Shown: positions 52,514 through 62,925, counted from the first letter of the stretch. The stretch is DNA of 64,000 bases from an uncultured Pseudomonadales bacterium (GCA_947489425.1 CANLDL010000002.1:124001-188000), one strand, 5' to 3'. Program-made: numbers and translations. The notes: a model not told the origin generated them from the sequence alone.

Positions 52514-54556
52514 TTATACGGCATCTGCATTTGCTAGAAATCGATTAAAGGCCGCGAGCAGATGATTAATTTCCAAGGGTTTTGTTAAGTATTCATCAAA
52601 ACCCATTTTCAAACCATTCTCAATATCATTGGTCATCGCACTTGCTGACAACGCAATAACCGGCAGATGCTTAATTTCTGGGTCTGCCTTAATCACCTCT
52701 AGCATTTCGTAGCCACCAATTCCTGGCAAGTTAATATCCAGCAAAACAATATCGGGCACTGACGATCGAATATCATATAAACCTAACAGGGGATCAGTTT
52801 TAGATATTAAATTTATCTGCGGGTAGGGTTTTAACCATTCTTCCAAAAGACGTATATTAGATACGTTATCTTCTATATAAAAAATATTTTTTGTCTCAGT
52901 AAAACCAAGCTGGACCGCAGAGGGCTCAGTCCTACGTCGACGATTAATAGTGGCTGGATGCACATAGGATTTTTCGAAAATAGAAAAATATAACTTAAAA
53001 CAAGCACCTACTGCGGCATCGTCGTCATAAATAATTTTACCGCCCATCGCCAATACTAATTGTTCAGTAAGCACCAAACCTAAACCACTACCTTCTACCG
53101 TCGACCTCTCAGCACCCAGACGATTAAACATCTCAAAAAGAGATGACTGTTTTTCGGGTGAAACACCAGGGCCAGTATCACTAACCGAGATAACAAATTC
53201 ATTAGACTCTAGAAAAAAGCCAACTCTAACTTCTCCATTCGGCACATTATATTTAATGGCGTTATTGACAAGGTTAATCAAGCACTGACGCAAGCGGATT
53301 CTGTCAACATTAACATGAATGTCTTGAAGGCCATTTTCCTCAAACACCAATGATATATTATTCGATCTGGCACTTTCCTTACAGTAACTAAAAACTTCTT
53401 TAACCGATGAAGATGGCTGTAGTGGCTCCATAGCTAGCGATAATTTTTCAGCCTCAATTTGCGCTAAATCCAATACATCGTTGATCAAACGCAATAAATA
53501 TCTACCCGCATTGTTAATATGATCTGCATTTTCTTTTTGCGAGTCATCTAAACTATCATCCTTGGCCAACAAACTCGAAAAACCTAAAATAGAATTCAAA
53601 GGTGTTCGCAATTCATGACTCATACTGGATAAGAAATTCGTCTTAGACTTATTCGCTTTTTCGGCATCATTTTTTGCACGCCGTACACGCTCTTCAGTCT
53701 CTTTAATCTTAGTGATATCGATATTAATACCCGAGGCCAAAATTAAGCGACCATGGACATTAAAAACACCGTGACCACGAGTTCTCATCCAAAACATTTG
53801 GCCTTCTTCACCAAACATCCGATATTCCATATTGATCGGTTGCTGTGTTGCAAAGTGCTTTCTAATTGAGATGTGCATAGTATGCAAGTCATGCGGGTGA
53901 ATATGTGAAACCCAAATGGAGAGTCGCTCATTCTCGGGTAATGCATCAACCTCGGCCTCGGTATAACCAAGATGCGCCCAAAAGCTGTGGGAGGTATGTA
54001 ACTTTCCCGAACGTCCGGCTTTACGCGGATTAATATTGGCATCAGTTGCAGACCACTCCCAAATACCATCATTTGAAGCAGCCAATACACGTTCGTGCCT
54101 CGACTCTGATAAACGTAGCGCTTTTTCTGTTTCTTTTAGGTGCGACAGGTCGAAATTAACGCCCGTCATATAGGTCACACGTCCACTATCATCGCGTATA
54201 GAACTCGCAGAAGCCTGAGTCCAACGATAAGTACCATCTTTTGCACGAATACGATAAACAATATCGATTGGGGTATCGTCACGTAGCTGATCCATAAGCG
54301 CTTTGTACACAAAGCCAAAATCATCCGGGTGCACATACTCTTGAATAAAATCTGCTGAGGTCAACTCACCGGTAACATCTTCGTAACCCAAATTACGCCA
54401 AAAGCCACCCCCAACTCGGTAACCACCCTGCGCTAAATCCCACTCCCAAAACGCATAACCACTGCCTGTTAGCAATCGCCTATAACGGGATAGCGATTCA
54501 TTTAATAAACCAGAATTGTTAAATAGAGCGTCGTTGTCAGGCAACCACTGAGGCAT
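52514..54556 (-). CDS. Hybrid sensor histidine kinase with two PAS domains
   Basis: A 680-aa protein without a membrane segment or signal peptide, so cytoplasmic. Order: PAS/PAC 1 (about residues 25-145), PAS/PAC 2 (about 150-290), HisKA with phospho-His314 in MSHELRTPLNS, HATPase_c with the N box NLVNNAIKYN and G boxes DTGPGVS and GSGLGL, then a C-terminal receiver (about 555-675) with phospho-Asp607 in VLLDINLPG and the conserved Lys in LTKPL. All catalytic residues look intact. No response regulator or phosphotransfer gene is adjacent, so it is an orphan; signal and output are unknown. It is convergent with suhB. Confidence 0.9.
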   Translation of the reverse strand: MPQWLPDNDALFNNSGLLNESLSRYRRLLTGSGYAFWEWDLAQGGYRVGGGFWRNLGYEDVTGELTSADFIQEYVHPDDFGFVYKALMDQLRDDTPIDIVYRIRAKDGTYRWTQASASSIRDDSGRVTYMTGVNFDLSHLKETEKALRLSESRHERVLAASNDGIWEWSATDANINPRKAGRSGKLHTSHSFWAHLGYTEAEVDALPENERLSIWVSHIHPHDLHTMHISIRKHFATQQPINMEYRMFGEEGQMFWMRTRGHGVFNVHGRLILASGINIDITKIKETEERVRRAKNDAEKANKSKTNFLSSMSHELRTPLNSILGFSSLLAKDDSLDDSQKENADHINNAGRYLLRLINDVLDLAQIEAEKLSLAMEPLQPSSSVKEVFSYCKESARSNNISLVFEENGLQDIHVNVDRIRLRQCLINLVNNAIKYNVPNGEVRVGFFLESNEFVISVSDTGPGVSPEKQSSLFEMFNRLGAERSTVEGSGLGLVLTEQLVLAMGGKIIYDDDAAVGACFKLYFSIFEKSYVHPATINRRRRTEPSAVQLGFTETKNIFYIEDNVSNIRLLEEWLKPYPQINLISKTDPLLGLYDIRSSVPDIVLLDINLPGIGGYEMLEVIKADPEIKHLPVIALSASAMTNDIENGLKMGFDEYLTKPLEINHLLAAFNRFLANADAV

Positions 54557-54705
54557 GGGAAAGACCTACTAAGTAATAAACATATTATTATTTTTCTCTG
54601 CGTTTATTACCTGCTAACCGTAAATTAATAAACGCAAAACACCACGTAGGAACTCATCACTAATCGGTAAAGATAATCTGTAAAATCATTCCTTAATAAT
54701 GACCG

Positions 54706-55905
54706 TTAAGGCATGCCATCTAACTCGGCACCTTCTTTCTCTGGGGTCATTAAATCCTCTTTCGTAATATGCATGAACAACAGTACATTAGCTGCAACAT
54801 AAACCGATGAGTAAGTACCAATAACAATACCAATAATCAGTGCTATGGAGAACGCATGAATCAACTCACCCCCAAAAAAGAAGAGCGCAAGCAACACTAG
54901 TAACGTCGTTAACGATGTCACCAAGGTACGACCCAATGTTTGAGTAAGCGAAACATTGATAACATCAATAGGACCTGCATTACGCAGCTTACGAAAGTTT
55001 TCTCGAATACGGTCACAAACAACGATAGTGTCATTTAATGAATAACCAATAACTGCCAATACAGCAGCCAATACGGTTAAATCAAAATCCAATCTGAAGA
55101 GTGAGAAAAAGCCGACTACGATGATAACATCGTGCGCGAGCGCAGCTACAGCACCAACAGAGAATTTAATTTGAAAGCGCAATGCTACGTAAATCATAAC
55201 AACAGCTAGAGCAAATAATAAACCAAGCCCACCCTGATCACGAAGTTCATCACCAACCTGTGGCCCCACAAACTCTGTACGCTTGATAATAACACCACTA
55301 TCAGTCGAAGACTCCAGCGTCTTTTTTGTTAACTTTTCCGCAACAACCTGAATACCGTCTTCACTTAAAACAGAAAACTTATTGTCTTCTATATTTGTGA
55401 GTGAATAACCGGTTAAACCCAAATCAGACAAAGCCGTATCAATGTTTGTTAACACTTCTTGCGAGCCGCTCACGACCTCTATAATCAGGCCACCATTAGG
55501 CAAACGATCATCGCTGCGACTATCCACTTGAGTCACTGAAATACTTTCAGCGGAGAGGCTTTCGACCAACACTGCCAGCTGCGCGGTAATCAGCTCAGAT
55601 CTATCTTGTTGAGTAGTAATTTTTATATCTTTATCTGAACCGAAGTTAACAGCAACGACATTTTTGAAGCCGTTAGTTTCGAGAGTTTCTCTAACTCTCA
55701 CTAAGTTAGCCGGCTCATCAAACTGGGCTTCAACCTGTAACCCCCCGGTAAAATCCAAACCGAACTGTAGGCCATTAATAACAATCGAACCTAACGAAAC
55801 TAATAAAAGTAATGCAGAAAACGTAATCGCCACAAAACGTTGCTTCATAAAATTAATCATAGGGCTTTTTAGGCCATATGGATGCTTATTTTTTGATTCA
55901 CCCAT
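54706..55905 (-). CDS. secF: Protein translocase subunit SecF with enlarged periplasmic domain
   Basis: SecF (399 aa) acts with SecD to pull exported proteins through SecYEG using the proton gradient. The first helix, LDFTGGLQVEAQF, then the EFVGPQVGDELR motif and five further helices with LAHDVIIVVGFFSL and AVIGYSLNDTIVV are canonical. The protein is about 75-80 residues longer than E. coli SecF. The extra lies in the first periplasmic loop (about residues 128-205), where a second alpha/beta unit (about 150-200) resembles the unit at about 67-117. ATG follows GGAG by 6 bp and secD by 9 bp. Confidence 0.93.
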   Translation of the reverse strand: MGESKNKHPYGLKSPMINFMKQRFVAITFSALLLLVSLGSIVINGLQFGLDFTGGLQVEAQFDEPANLVRVRETLETNGFKNVVAVNFGSDKDIKITTQQDRSELITAQLAVLVESLSAESISVTQVDSRSDDRLPNGGLIIEVVSGSQEVLTNIDTALSDLGLTGYSLTNIEDNKFSVLSEDGIQVVAEKLTKKTLESSTDSGVIIKRTEFVGPQVGDELRDQGGLGLLFALAVVMIYVALRFQIKFSVGAVAALAHDVIIVVGFFSLFRLDFDLTVLAAVLAVIGYSLNDTIVVCDRIRENFRKLRNAGPIDVINVSLTQTLGRTLVTSLTTLLVLLALFFFGGELIHAFSIALIIGIVIGTYSSVYVAANVLLFMHITKEDLMTPEKEGAELDGMP

Positions 55906-55914
55906 GGTCGACTC

Positions 55915-57774
55915 CTATATCCAAAGTTTTTTCACGGCACGACCACCGTAGATCAAATTAATAATAGAACGAGTACCTACAATTGCAGTAAACATTGAGG
56001 TCACAATACCGATAGCCAGTGTTACCGCAAAACCCTTAACTGACCCTGTGCCTACACCGTATAGAATAAGCGCAACAATCAAGGTAGTAATATTTGCATC
56101 GAGAATGGTCGTAAATGCACGATCAAAACCCGAGTTAATGGCTTGCTGTGGAGATAAACCATTGGCGAGCTCTTCCTTAATACGTGAAAAGATCAACACA
56201 TTGGCATCAACCGCCATACCCACCGTCAGCACAATACCCGCAATACCTGGTAGAGTTAAAGTGGCACCAAATAAAGACATAATAGCGACAAGAAGCACTA
56301 AATTAACCGACAGTGCTATATTGGCAGCAATACCAAAAACCTTATAAAAAACTAACATAAAGACAAGCACTAAAAACAAACCAATTTGCACCGACTTAAC
56401 ACCCAGTGCAATATTTTCGGCTCCTAGAGATGGCCCAATTGTACTCTCCTGTACAAACTGCATAGGTGCAGCCAATGCGCCCGAGCGAAGCAATAAGGCC
56501 AGTTCCGAGGCCTCTGCTGAACTACCCAAACCTGTTGTTCTAAACTGTGCATTTAACGCACTTTGAATAGTCGCCAAGCTAATAATTTTTTTCTCGATGA
56601 GCTGTCTCGGCTTTTCAAGTTTATTGCCTTCAGCATCGCGTGTTTGGGTTTTGTATTCAATAAATAGGACACCCAAGTTACGCCCAACATTTTTTACTGT
56701 TGAGCGGAACATCTTATTACCGCCTTCGCTACTGAGATCGATATTTACCTGAGGTAAACTAGTTTGAGAATCGAAGCTAGCCTGTGCACCCGTTACACTA
56801 TCGCCGGTAATAATTGGTGTTCGTTCTAAAAATGCAGTACGAGTAAGGCCGCCTTCACTATCGCGAAACTCAAACTCCTCTTTGCTAGAGGACAAGGCAC
56901 TTGGCTCAGCTTCTAGACGAAACTCCAAATTGGCTGTTTTACCAATAATACGCTTTGCCTCAGCAGTATCTTGTACACCCGGTAACTCAACGACAATACG
57001 ATTGCTACCTTGGCGCTGAACAATCGGTTCAGACACACCTAATTCATTAACGCGGTTACGCAAGGTTGTTAGGTTTTGGTCGACGGCGTACCGTTCCAAC
57101 AAAAGGACTTCTTGCTCAAGCATTGCACCTTCGATAATAAATTGGTCATTCTCAGTATCGGTGGTAAAGGAAAACTGTGGGTTTTGGCCACGCATAATAG
57201 ACGCCGCCCTATCGCGTGCCTCTTCATTAGTAAAGCGCGCAACAATACGATTATCTTGAGTTGTCACAACAGATTTATAACGAATACGCGCTCGTCGCAG
57301 CTCACTTTTGGCAATATCAGTAACGCTTTCTACACGGGCAGTAATAACAGAGCCTGTATCAACCTCCATCAAAAAGTGCACACCACCTGATAGATCCAAA
57401 CCTAGCTTCATTGGGCTTGCACCCAAACCATCGAGCCAATCGGGTGTGGTTGGCGCAAGATTCAATGCAACAATATAATCGTCACCTAACACATCTTTAA
57501 TTACTTCTTTTGCACGCAATTGGTCGCCCTGATCTTGAAGGCGAATCAATGCACTTGTGCCATTAGTGGTTTCATCGAAGAATTTAATATTATTCTTCTT
57601 TAAAACCGAAGTTGCTCTTTTAAGCGTCGAAGAATTGATTTCCAGCGTGCTAGAAACACCGGAGATTTGAACCGCTGGATCAGGCGAATATAGATTTGCA
57701 GCAGAGTACAGGAGACCCAATATAACCACACAAAGGACCAGTAGATTTTTCCAAAGAGGATAACGATTTAACAT
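55915..57774 (-). CDS. secD: Protein translocase subunit SecD
   Basis: SecD (619 aa), partner of SecF. The N-terminal helix is followed by the large P1 periplasmic domain (about residues 30-445, with LGLDLSGGVHFLMEVD and LEFRLEAE), then five helices with VLTVGMAVDANVLIFSRIKEE and FTTILDANITTLI. Length is normal. The yajC gene that usually lies between tgt and secD is missing; the 232-bp gap upstream cannot encode it. Confidence 0.96.
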   Translation of the reverse strand: MLNRYPLWKNLLVLCVVILGLLYSAANLYSPDPAVQISGVSSTLEINSSTLKRATSVLKKNNIKFFDETTNGTSALIRLQDQGDQLRAKEVIKDVLGDDYIVALNLAPTTPDWLDGLGASPMKLGLDLSGGVHFLMEVDTGSVITARVESVTDIAKSELRRARIRYKSVVTTQDNRIVARFTNEEARDRAASIMRGQNPQFSFTTDTENDQFIIEGAMLEQEVLLLERYAVDQNLTTLRNRVNELGVSEPIVQRQGSNRIVVELPGVQDTAEAKRIIGKTANLEFRLEAEPSALSSSKEEFEFRDSEGGLTRTAFLERTPIITGDSVTGAQASFDSQTSLPQVNIDLSSEGGNKMFRSTVKNVGRNLGVLFIEYKTQTRDAEGNKLEKPRQLIEKKIISLATIQSALNAQFRTTGLGSSAEASELALLLRSGALAAPMQFVQESTIGPSLGAENIALGVKSVQIGLFLVLVFMLVFYKVFGIAANIALSVNLVLLVAIMSLFGATLTLPGIAGIVLTVGMAVDANVLIFSRIKEELANGLSPQQAINSGFDRAFTTILDANITTLIVALILYGVGTGSVKGFAVTLAIGIVTSMFTAIVGTRSIINLIYGGRAVKKLWI

Positions 57775-58006
57775 AGAGTAGATTTTTCTTAAATGTCAGT
57801 AAATGTAGTTGGAGCTAAATGCAGCCGTTAATGGGCTACCTATCCTTTACTATTTTTTCATTAAACCACATTCCTCAAACAATAAAGAATACAGCTAATC
57901 GCGAATTATACCCATTTATTCTATTCAGGTCTTAGCCTATATGGGGATATTATCGGTCACTTTCAATTTATTATGGCGTGTTTTATAAATATATAACGCT
58001 ACAAAC

Positions 58007-59155
<1,149 letters not shown>

Positions 59156-59170
59156 TTATCTATTGTGCGA

Positions 59171-60235
59171 TTATTCAGAGATAATTTCGGTGTGTGCATT
59201 GGGATTACGCGTCATCCACATAGCATCGCCATAACTAAAAAAGCGGTACTTCTGCTCCACCGCCTCTTTATAAGCCGCCATAACATGCTGGTAACCGGCA
59301 AAAGCAGAGACCAACATCAATAAAGTTGATTCCGATAAATGGAAATTGGTCACTAGAGCATCGACCTGCTTGAACTGATACCCTGGATAAATAAAAATAT
59401 CTGTATCACCTTCATAAGGCATTAGCTCTTTTGCCTCTGGTTGCGACTTTTGAGCTGCGCTCTCTAAGCAACGAACACTCGTCGTACCTACAGCAACAAC
59501 CCTGCGGCCTTGATTTTTTGCTGTATTAATAATATCGCAAGCAGCCTGATCAATCGTCATCCATTCTGAATGCATATGATGCTCTTTAATATTATCAACA
59601 CGCACCGGCTGAAAAGTCCCTGCTCCCACATGCAAAGTTACATAGACAATCTCGACGCCTTTATCTTTAATTGACTGCATTAAAAGCTCATCGAAATGCA
59701 GACCAGCAGTAGGGGCAGCAACCGCACCTGCGTGCTCACCATAAACCGTTTGATAGCGTGACTTGTCATCTAGAGTGTCTTCACGATCGATATAGGGTGG
59801 CAATGGCATATGCCCTATCGACTCAAGCATTGGGATTAGCAAGTGCTCACCACAATCTAACTCAAATAATTCACCTTGGCGGCCATTAACCATGATGACA
59901 AAGTCATCAACCAGTAATTTAGCACCAGCTTTAGGCGACTTACTCGCACGTACATGTGCCAAAAAACGGTGCTGATCAAGCACTCGCTCGACCAAGATCT
60001 CAATACGCCCACCACTCTCCTTACGTCCAAATAAACGTGCAGGAATTACCTTGGTATTGTTAAACACCATGACATCCCCCGCCTGCAATTGTGACAGCAA
60101 GTCAGTAAAGTTCTGGTGCTGATAATCGCCAGTAACACCATCCAAGCACAGTAAACGGCTACCGGTTCGCTCAGCTGCAGGAAAGCGAGCAATCAGCTCA
60201 TCGGGTAAATGGTAATTAAAATCTTGGCGGCGCAT
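59171..60235 (-). CDS. queA: S-adenosylmethionine:tRNA ribosyltransferase-isomerase
   Basis: QueA (354 aa) adds the epoxycyclopentane ring of queuosine to preQ1-t[68 protein letters not shown]-like and [20 protein letters not shown] are all recognisable. It is the first gene of queA-tgt (30 bp apart) and diverges from the tRNA-Leu promoter. Confidence 0.96.
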   Translation of the reverse strand: MRRQDFNYHLPDELIARFPAAERTGSRLLCLDGVTGDYQHQNFTDLLSQLQAGDVMVFNNTKVIPARLFGRKESGGRIEILVERVLDQHRFLAHVRASKSPKAGAKLLVDDFVIMVNGRQGELFELDCGEHLLIPMLESIGHMPLPPYIDREDTLDDKSRYQTVYGEHAGAVAAPTAGLHFDELLMQSIKDKGVEIVYVTLHVGAGTFQPVRVDNIKEHHMHSEWMTIDQAACDIINTAKNQGRRVVAVGTTSVRCLESAAQKSQPEAKELMPYEGDTDIFIYPGYQFKQVDALVTNFHLSESTLLMLVSAFAGYQHVMAAYKEAVEQKYRFFSYGDAMWMTRNPNAHTEIISE

Positions 60236-60349
60236 AGTAATATTAAGGAGCTATAAAGATGCTTTATAAAAAAAGCGGCAAGATTAGCCGAATTCTAGGC
60301 AAAACACCACGATTGCTGCATAAAAGCAGACAGATAAGAGTAAGAACAG

Positions 60350-60377
60350 TTGACGACGGCAAAGCCACTGTTATAAT
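60350..60377 (+). promoter_or_regulatory. Promoter of tRNA-Leu
   Basis: TTGACG (60350-60355) and a perfect TATAAT (60372-60377) are 16 bp apart. The following discriminator is GC-rich (CCTCGCCCC), as is usual for stringently controlled stable-RNA promoters. The tRNA begins 90 bp further on. Confidence 0.75.
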
Positions 60378-60467
60378 CCTCGCCCCACGTACAGGAGGTA
60401 CGCAAGTTTGAAAAACAAATAGACTAAAGGAAATAGTCGCCTATTGATTGGTTAATAACCTCTCTTT

Positions 60468-60552
60468 GCCAGTGTGGTGGAATTGGTAGACACGCGGCAT
60501 TCAAAATGCCGTTTCTTCGGGAGTGTCGGTTCGAGTCCGACCACTGGTACCA
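60468..60552 (+). tRNA. tRNA-Leu (anticodon CAA)
   Basis: An 85-nt class II tRNA. Acceptor arm GCCAGTG pairs with CACTGGT (G1-U72 wobble, as in other leucine tRNAs), and CCA is encoded. Anticodon stem CGGCA/TGCCG encloses the loop TTCAAAA with CAA at 60502-60504, which reads UUG. The long variable arm is short for the class. The T arm GTCGG-TTCGAGT-CCGAC is perfect. Confidence 0.95.
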
Positions 60553-60654
60553 TTTTATTATTATATCTAGAAAATCTCAGACATACCTCGCCTCTCCATA
60601 GGTTCTTGGACGAGAATCAGCATAGCCGGTTCGACAAAATTGTTTCTTCTCCCT

Positions 60655-61119
60655 CTATGCATATCGAAAGGTGCTTGCGTAACCTGCCTTTACTGCACAA
60701 AAACACCCAGCAATTGCTGCTAACACCCTGACCCAATGAACGCGTTCCCACTGAACCAACTCCTGGGAAATTTCTGCTGGGCTCATGGCTCCTTCTGCAA
60801 GTGCGGCATTAGCACTAACAAAATAGGCAGGGAATGTAATAAGCATAATGAATGCACACGCTGATGACGCTATAAGCCAGTATCGTGTAGGCAGTTTTTT
60901 CCACACTGCTAGGCCTGTTGCCAACCATACAACGCCAGCCGCAGAAAAGCCAAGCGGCTTCATTGCACTTGCAATAAAGTGAACGTTTGTACCGAACCAT
61001 TGGGTGAACTCGATAGGTTGCAATGATTGCCAATAAGGAACCAAAGCAAGTGCCAGCAGCAATAATGCACCACCAAGTAAACCTAATAGTAAAGCTGCGA
61101 GTTGTGAAAATATATTCAT
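60655..61119 (-). CDS. DUF1772-like (anthrone oxygenase family) membrane protein
   Basis: A 154-aa membrane protein with four hydrophobic helices (about residues 5-28, 52-74, 82-104 and 130-148). QWFGTNVHFIASAMKPLGF and the C-terminal WERVHWVRVLAAIAG resemble DUF1772, a family that includes anthrone oxygenases but is mostly uncharacterised. ATG 61119 has GGAG upstream; a longer frame to 61170 runs into the b561 gene. It is 13 bp after cytochrome b561 and so probably cotranscribed. Function is not assigned. Confidence 0.65.
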   Translation of the reverse strand: MNIFSQLAALLLGLLGGALLLLALALVPYWQSLQPIEFTQWFGTNVHFIASAMKPLGFSAAGVVWLATGLAVWKKLPTRYWLIASSACAFIMLITFPAYFVSANAALAEGAMSPAEISQELVQWERVHWVRVLAAIAGCFCAVKAGYASTFRYA

Positions 61120-61132
61120 TCTGAATCTCCAG

Positions 61133-61672
61133 TTATTTTTTTGCAAACCACATACTGCGTAGCAATCCATCTTGTTTAATAAAGTGATGATAAAGCGCAG
61201 CTCCTATGTGTAAAACTAAAAGCCCAACAAGTACTTTCGACACAATTGCATGCGGTGTTCTTGGAAGGTAATCCCAAAAGTCAGGAAACCCAGCAAGATC
61301 TGCGCCTGCAAAAATAAACGGACCAGCACCTGAAAGCACCATGGTTCCAATGCCACTTGAAGACATGCCAATGATAATTACATAAAGCAAGACGTGCGCC
61401 GCTTTTGAAAGACGGCTTTGCCAAACAGGCACTTGTATTGAAATTGGTTTTTTATCGAATTTGACCCACCAGATAATTCTGGCCACAGTTAGCAACAAGA
61501 GTGTCAACCCGAGCGGCACGTGGATACGTAAAAAAAGGAGCTTCGCGGCAACATCATCGCTTGCTTCGGAAAGAAGTCCCGAACCTAATAAAATGAGAAC
61601 CAACAATGCAGTCAGCCAGTGCATCGCGACAGCAACGGAACCGTACTGGTTTTCTGAACTTTTATGGGACAT
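61133..61672 (-). CDS. Cytochrome b561 family protein
   Basis: A 179-aa dihaem membrane cytochrome b561 with four helices. Haem-ligand histidines occur in VAMHWLTALLVLI, FLRIHVPLGLTLLLL, LSKAAHVLLYVIII and LLVLHIGAALYHHF. Bacterial b561 proteins exchange electrons between quinones and partners such as superoxide. ATG 61672 follows GGAG; the frame stays open to 61690. It lies between the AraC gene and the DUF1772 gene on the same strand. Confidence 0.9.
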   Translation of the reverse strand: MSHKSSENQYGSVAVAMHWLTALLVLILLGSGLLSEASDDVAAKLLFLRIHVPLGLTLLLLTVARIIWWVKFDKKPISIQVPVWQSRLSKAAHVLLYVIIIGMSSSGIGTMVLSGAGPFIFAGADLAGFPDFWDYLPRTPHAIVSKVLVGLLVLHIGAALYHHFIKQDGLLRSMWFAKK

Positions 61673-61734
61673 ACGGTAGTCTCCTAACAATTTTCACGGG
61701 TAATAATGAGTATTAATTTTTCATCACCAAAAGT

Positions 61735-62748
61735 TTATTGGTTTTTATTTGTGCTTCTATAGTCCGAGGGAGATTGCCCTGTCCAACGTTCGAATGCACG
61801 ACGAAAAGCACGTTCGTCGGAGTATCCGAGCAGCAGCGCAATGGCACTAATGTCGTTGCATTTATCACCAAGAAGCTCTTTGGCTCGAAGCTCCCGGACG
61901 TTTTCAATTAATTCTTGAATGGATGTCCCCTGCGCTGCTGTCACCCTTTGAGCAGTCCGCAAACTCATATTGGCAGCAGCGGCAACACTAGCCGCGCTAA
62001 ATACACCACCAAGGGCATTTTCTTCTGCAACCCTTTTCAACAAGGAGAACTCTCGAGGCTCATTACTCACATTGATTTGTTTTTTGATAACGCTAAGATG
62101 CGCCGTTACGTAATTGAAAAGACTGATATTTGCGTACTTAATCTTTGCACTGAGTTTTTCCGGCCTGAAATACAGTGCCATATCAGGTGCATTGAATTCG
62201 ACCGGCACACCAAAGTATTCTGTGTAATGTGATACATCACAATTAGGCTTATGCTTAAAAGTCACACACTCCAAACAATCGCTTACTCCTAAAAAATCGG
62301 AAAATAGGCGGGTAACCAACCCCATTCCAACCTCATGCGATCGCCCATCATCGATATGATCCATCGGGTGTCGGGAGGTAAGCCAAGCGCCAGAAGCACT
62401 CTCGCTAAAAGAAATTTCTAGCTGATCAGCGATAATCACACTATTTTTAACGAACACTCCAATGGCTGCTCGCAAGTCGTCAGCAAACCGAGCTCCATCG
62501 GCAAGACCACCAAAATAAGAAAATGGTGTTGCTTGCGCCATTTCGAGAGCAAACGGCTGACCTGGGAATTTCTCTGCAAGTAAAGCCAGAATATTTGGCA
62601 TCATATCTTCGGGAGATCGTGCTTCAGGCTTTAAAAGTTCGAAGCACGATACCCCTGTCACTTTTTCAATTTCATCCGTCGAAAGACCACGCGATAGAGC
62701 AAATGATACATTTGCCGCTGCGGCACCGGCACTCAAGGTGGATTTCAT
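61735..62748 (-). CDS. AraC-family transcriptional regulator
   Basis: AraC-type regulator (337 aa). An N-terminal effector region of the arabinose-binding/OruR-like type (about residues 20-210) is followed by the C-terminal double HTH (about 235-332: SAASVAAAANMSLRTAQRVT, then IALLLGYSDERAFRRAFERWTGQSPSDYR). It is immediately upstream of the b561 and DUF1772 genes in the same direction, and five phased GACA motifs lie 66-111 bp before its start. The inducer is unknown. Confidence 0.92.
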   Translation of the reverse strand: MKSTLSAGAAAANVSFALSRGLSTDEIEKVTGVSCFELLKPEARSPEDMMPNILALLAEKFPGQPFALEMAQATPFSYFGGLADGARFADDLRAAIGVFVKNSVIIADQLEISFSESASGAWLTSRHPMDHIDDGRSHEVGMGLVTRLFSDFLGVSDCLECVTFKHKPNCDVSHYTEYFGVPVEFNAPDMALYFRPEKLSAKIKYANISLFNYVTAHLSVIKKQINVSNEPREFSLLKRVAEENALGGVFSAASVAAAANMSLRTAQRVTAAQGTSIQELIENVRELRAKELLGDKCNDISAIALLLGYSDERAFRRAFERWTGQSPSDYRSTNKNQ

Positions 62749-62789
62749 TTTGAACGCTCACTCCTTCACTTAGCAGCTTCTAAAAATTG

Positions 62790-62818
62790 ATTAGGATGAG
62801 ATCAGTTTAACAGGACAA
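62790..62818 (-). promoter_or_regulatory. Probable promoter of the AraC-family gene
   Basis: On the minus strand TTGTCC (62813-62818) and CCTAAT (62790-62795) are 17 bp apart. The -35 hexamer is itself the gene-proximal copy of the repeated GACAA/TTGTC motif, so a protein bound to the array would touch RNA polymerase. Confidence 0.45.
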
Positions 62819-62859
62819 ATCACGACAAATCGAGGACAGCAAGCGACAATATAGGACAA
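62814..62859. repeat. Five GACA(A/G) motifs phased at 10-11 bp
   Basis: GACAA or GACAG begins at 62814, 62824, 62835, 62845 and 62855; spacing is 10, 11, 10 and 10 bp, close to one DNA helical turn. Three copies are preceded by G. All point the same way (TTGTC on the AraC gene's strand), placing five identical faces on one side of the helix. This is the layout expected for tandem AraC-type binding. Confidence 0.6.
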
Positions 62860-62906
62860 TCCCCGCCAGATTTAACAACACAAGTTTTAGGCAATATCAT
62901 TCATTC

Positions 62907-62925
62907 AGAATTCTTATCGAATTCT
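62907..62925. promoter_or_regulatory. 19-bp inverted repeat, operator candidate
   Basis: AGAATTC (62907-62913) and GAATTCT (62919-62925) form a perfect 7-bp inverted repeat with a 5-bp spacer (TTATC). It is 193 bp before the LysR gene and 159 bp before the AraC gene. No T run follows, which argues against a terminator. Confidence 0.4.
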
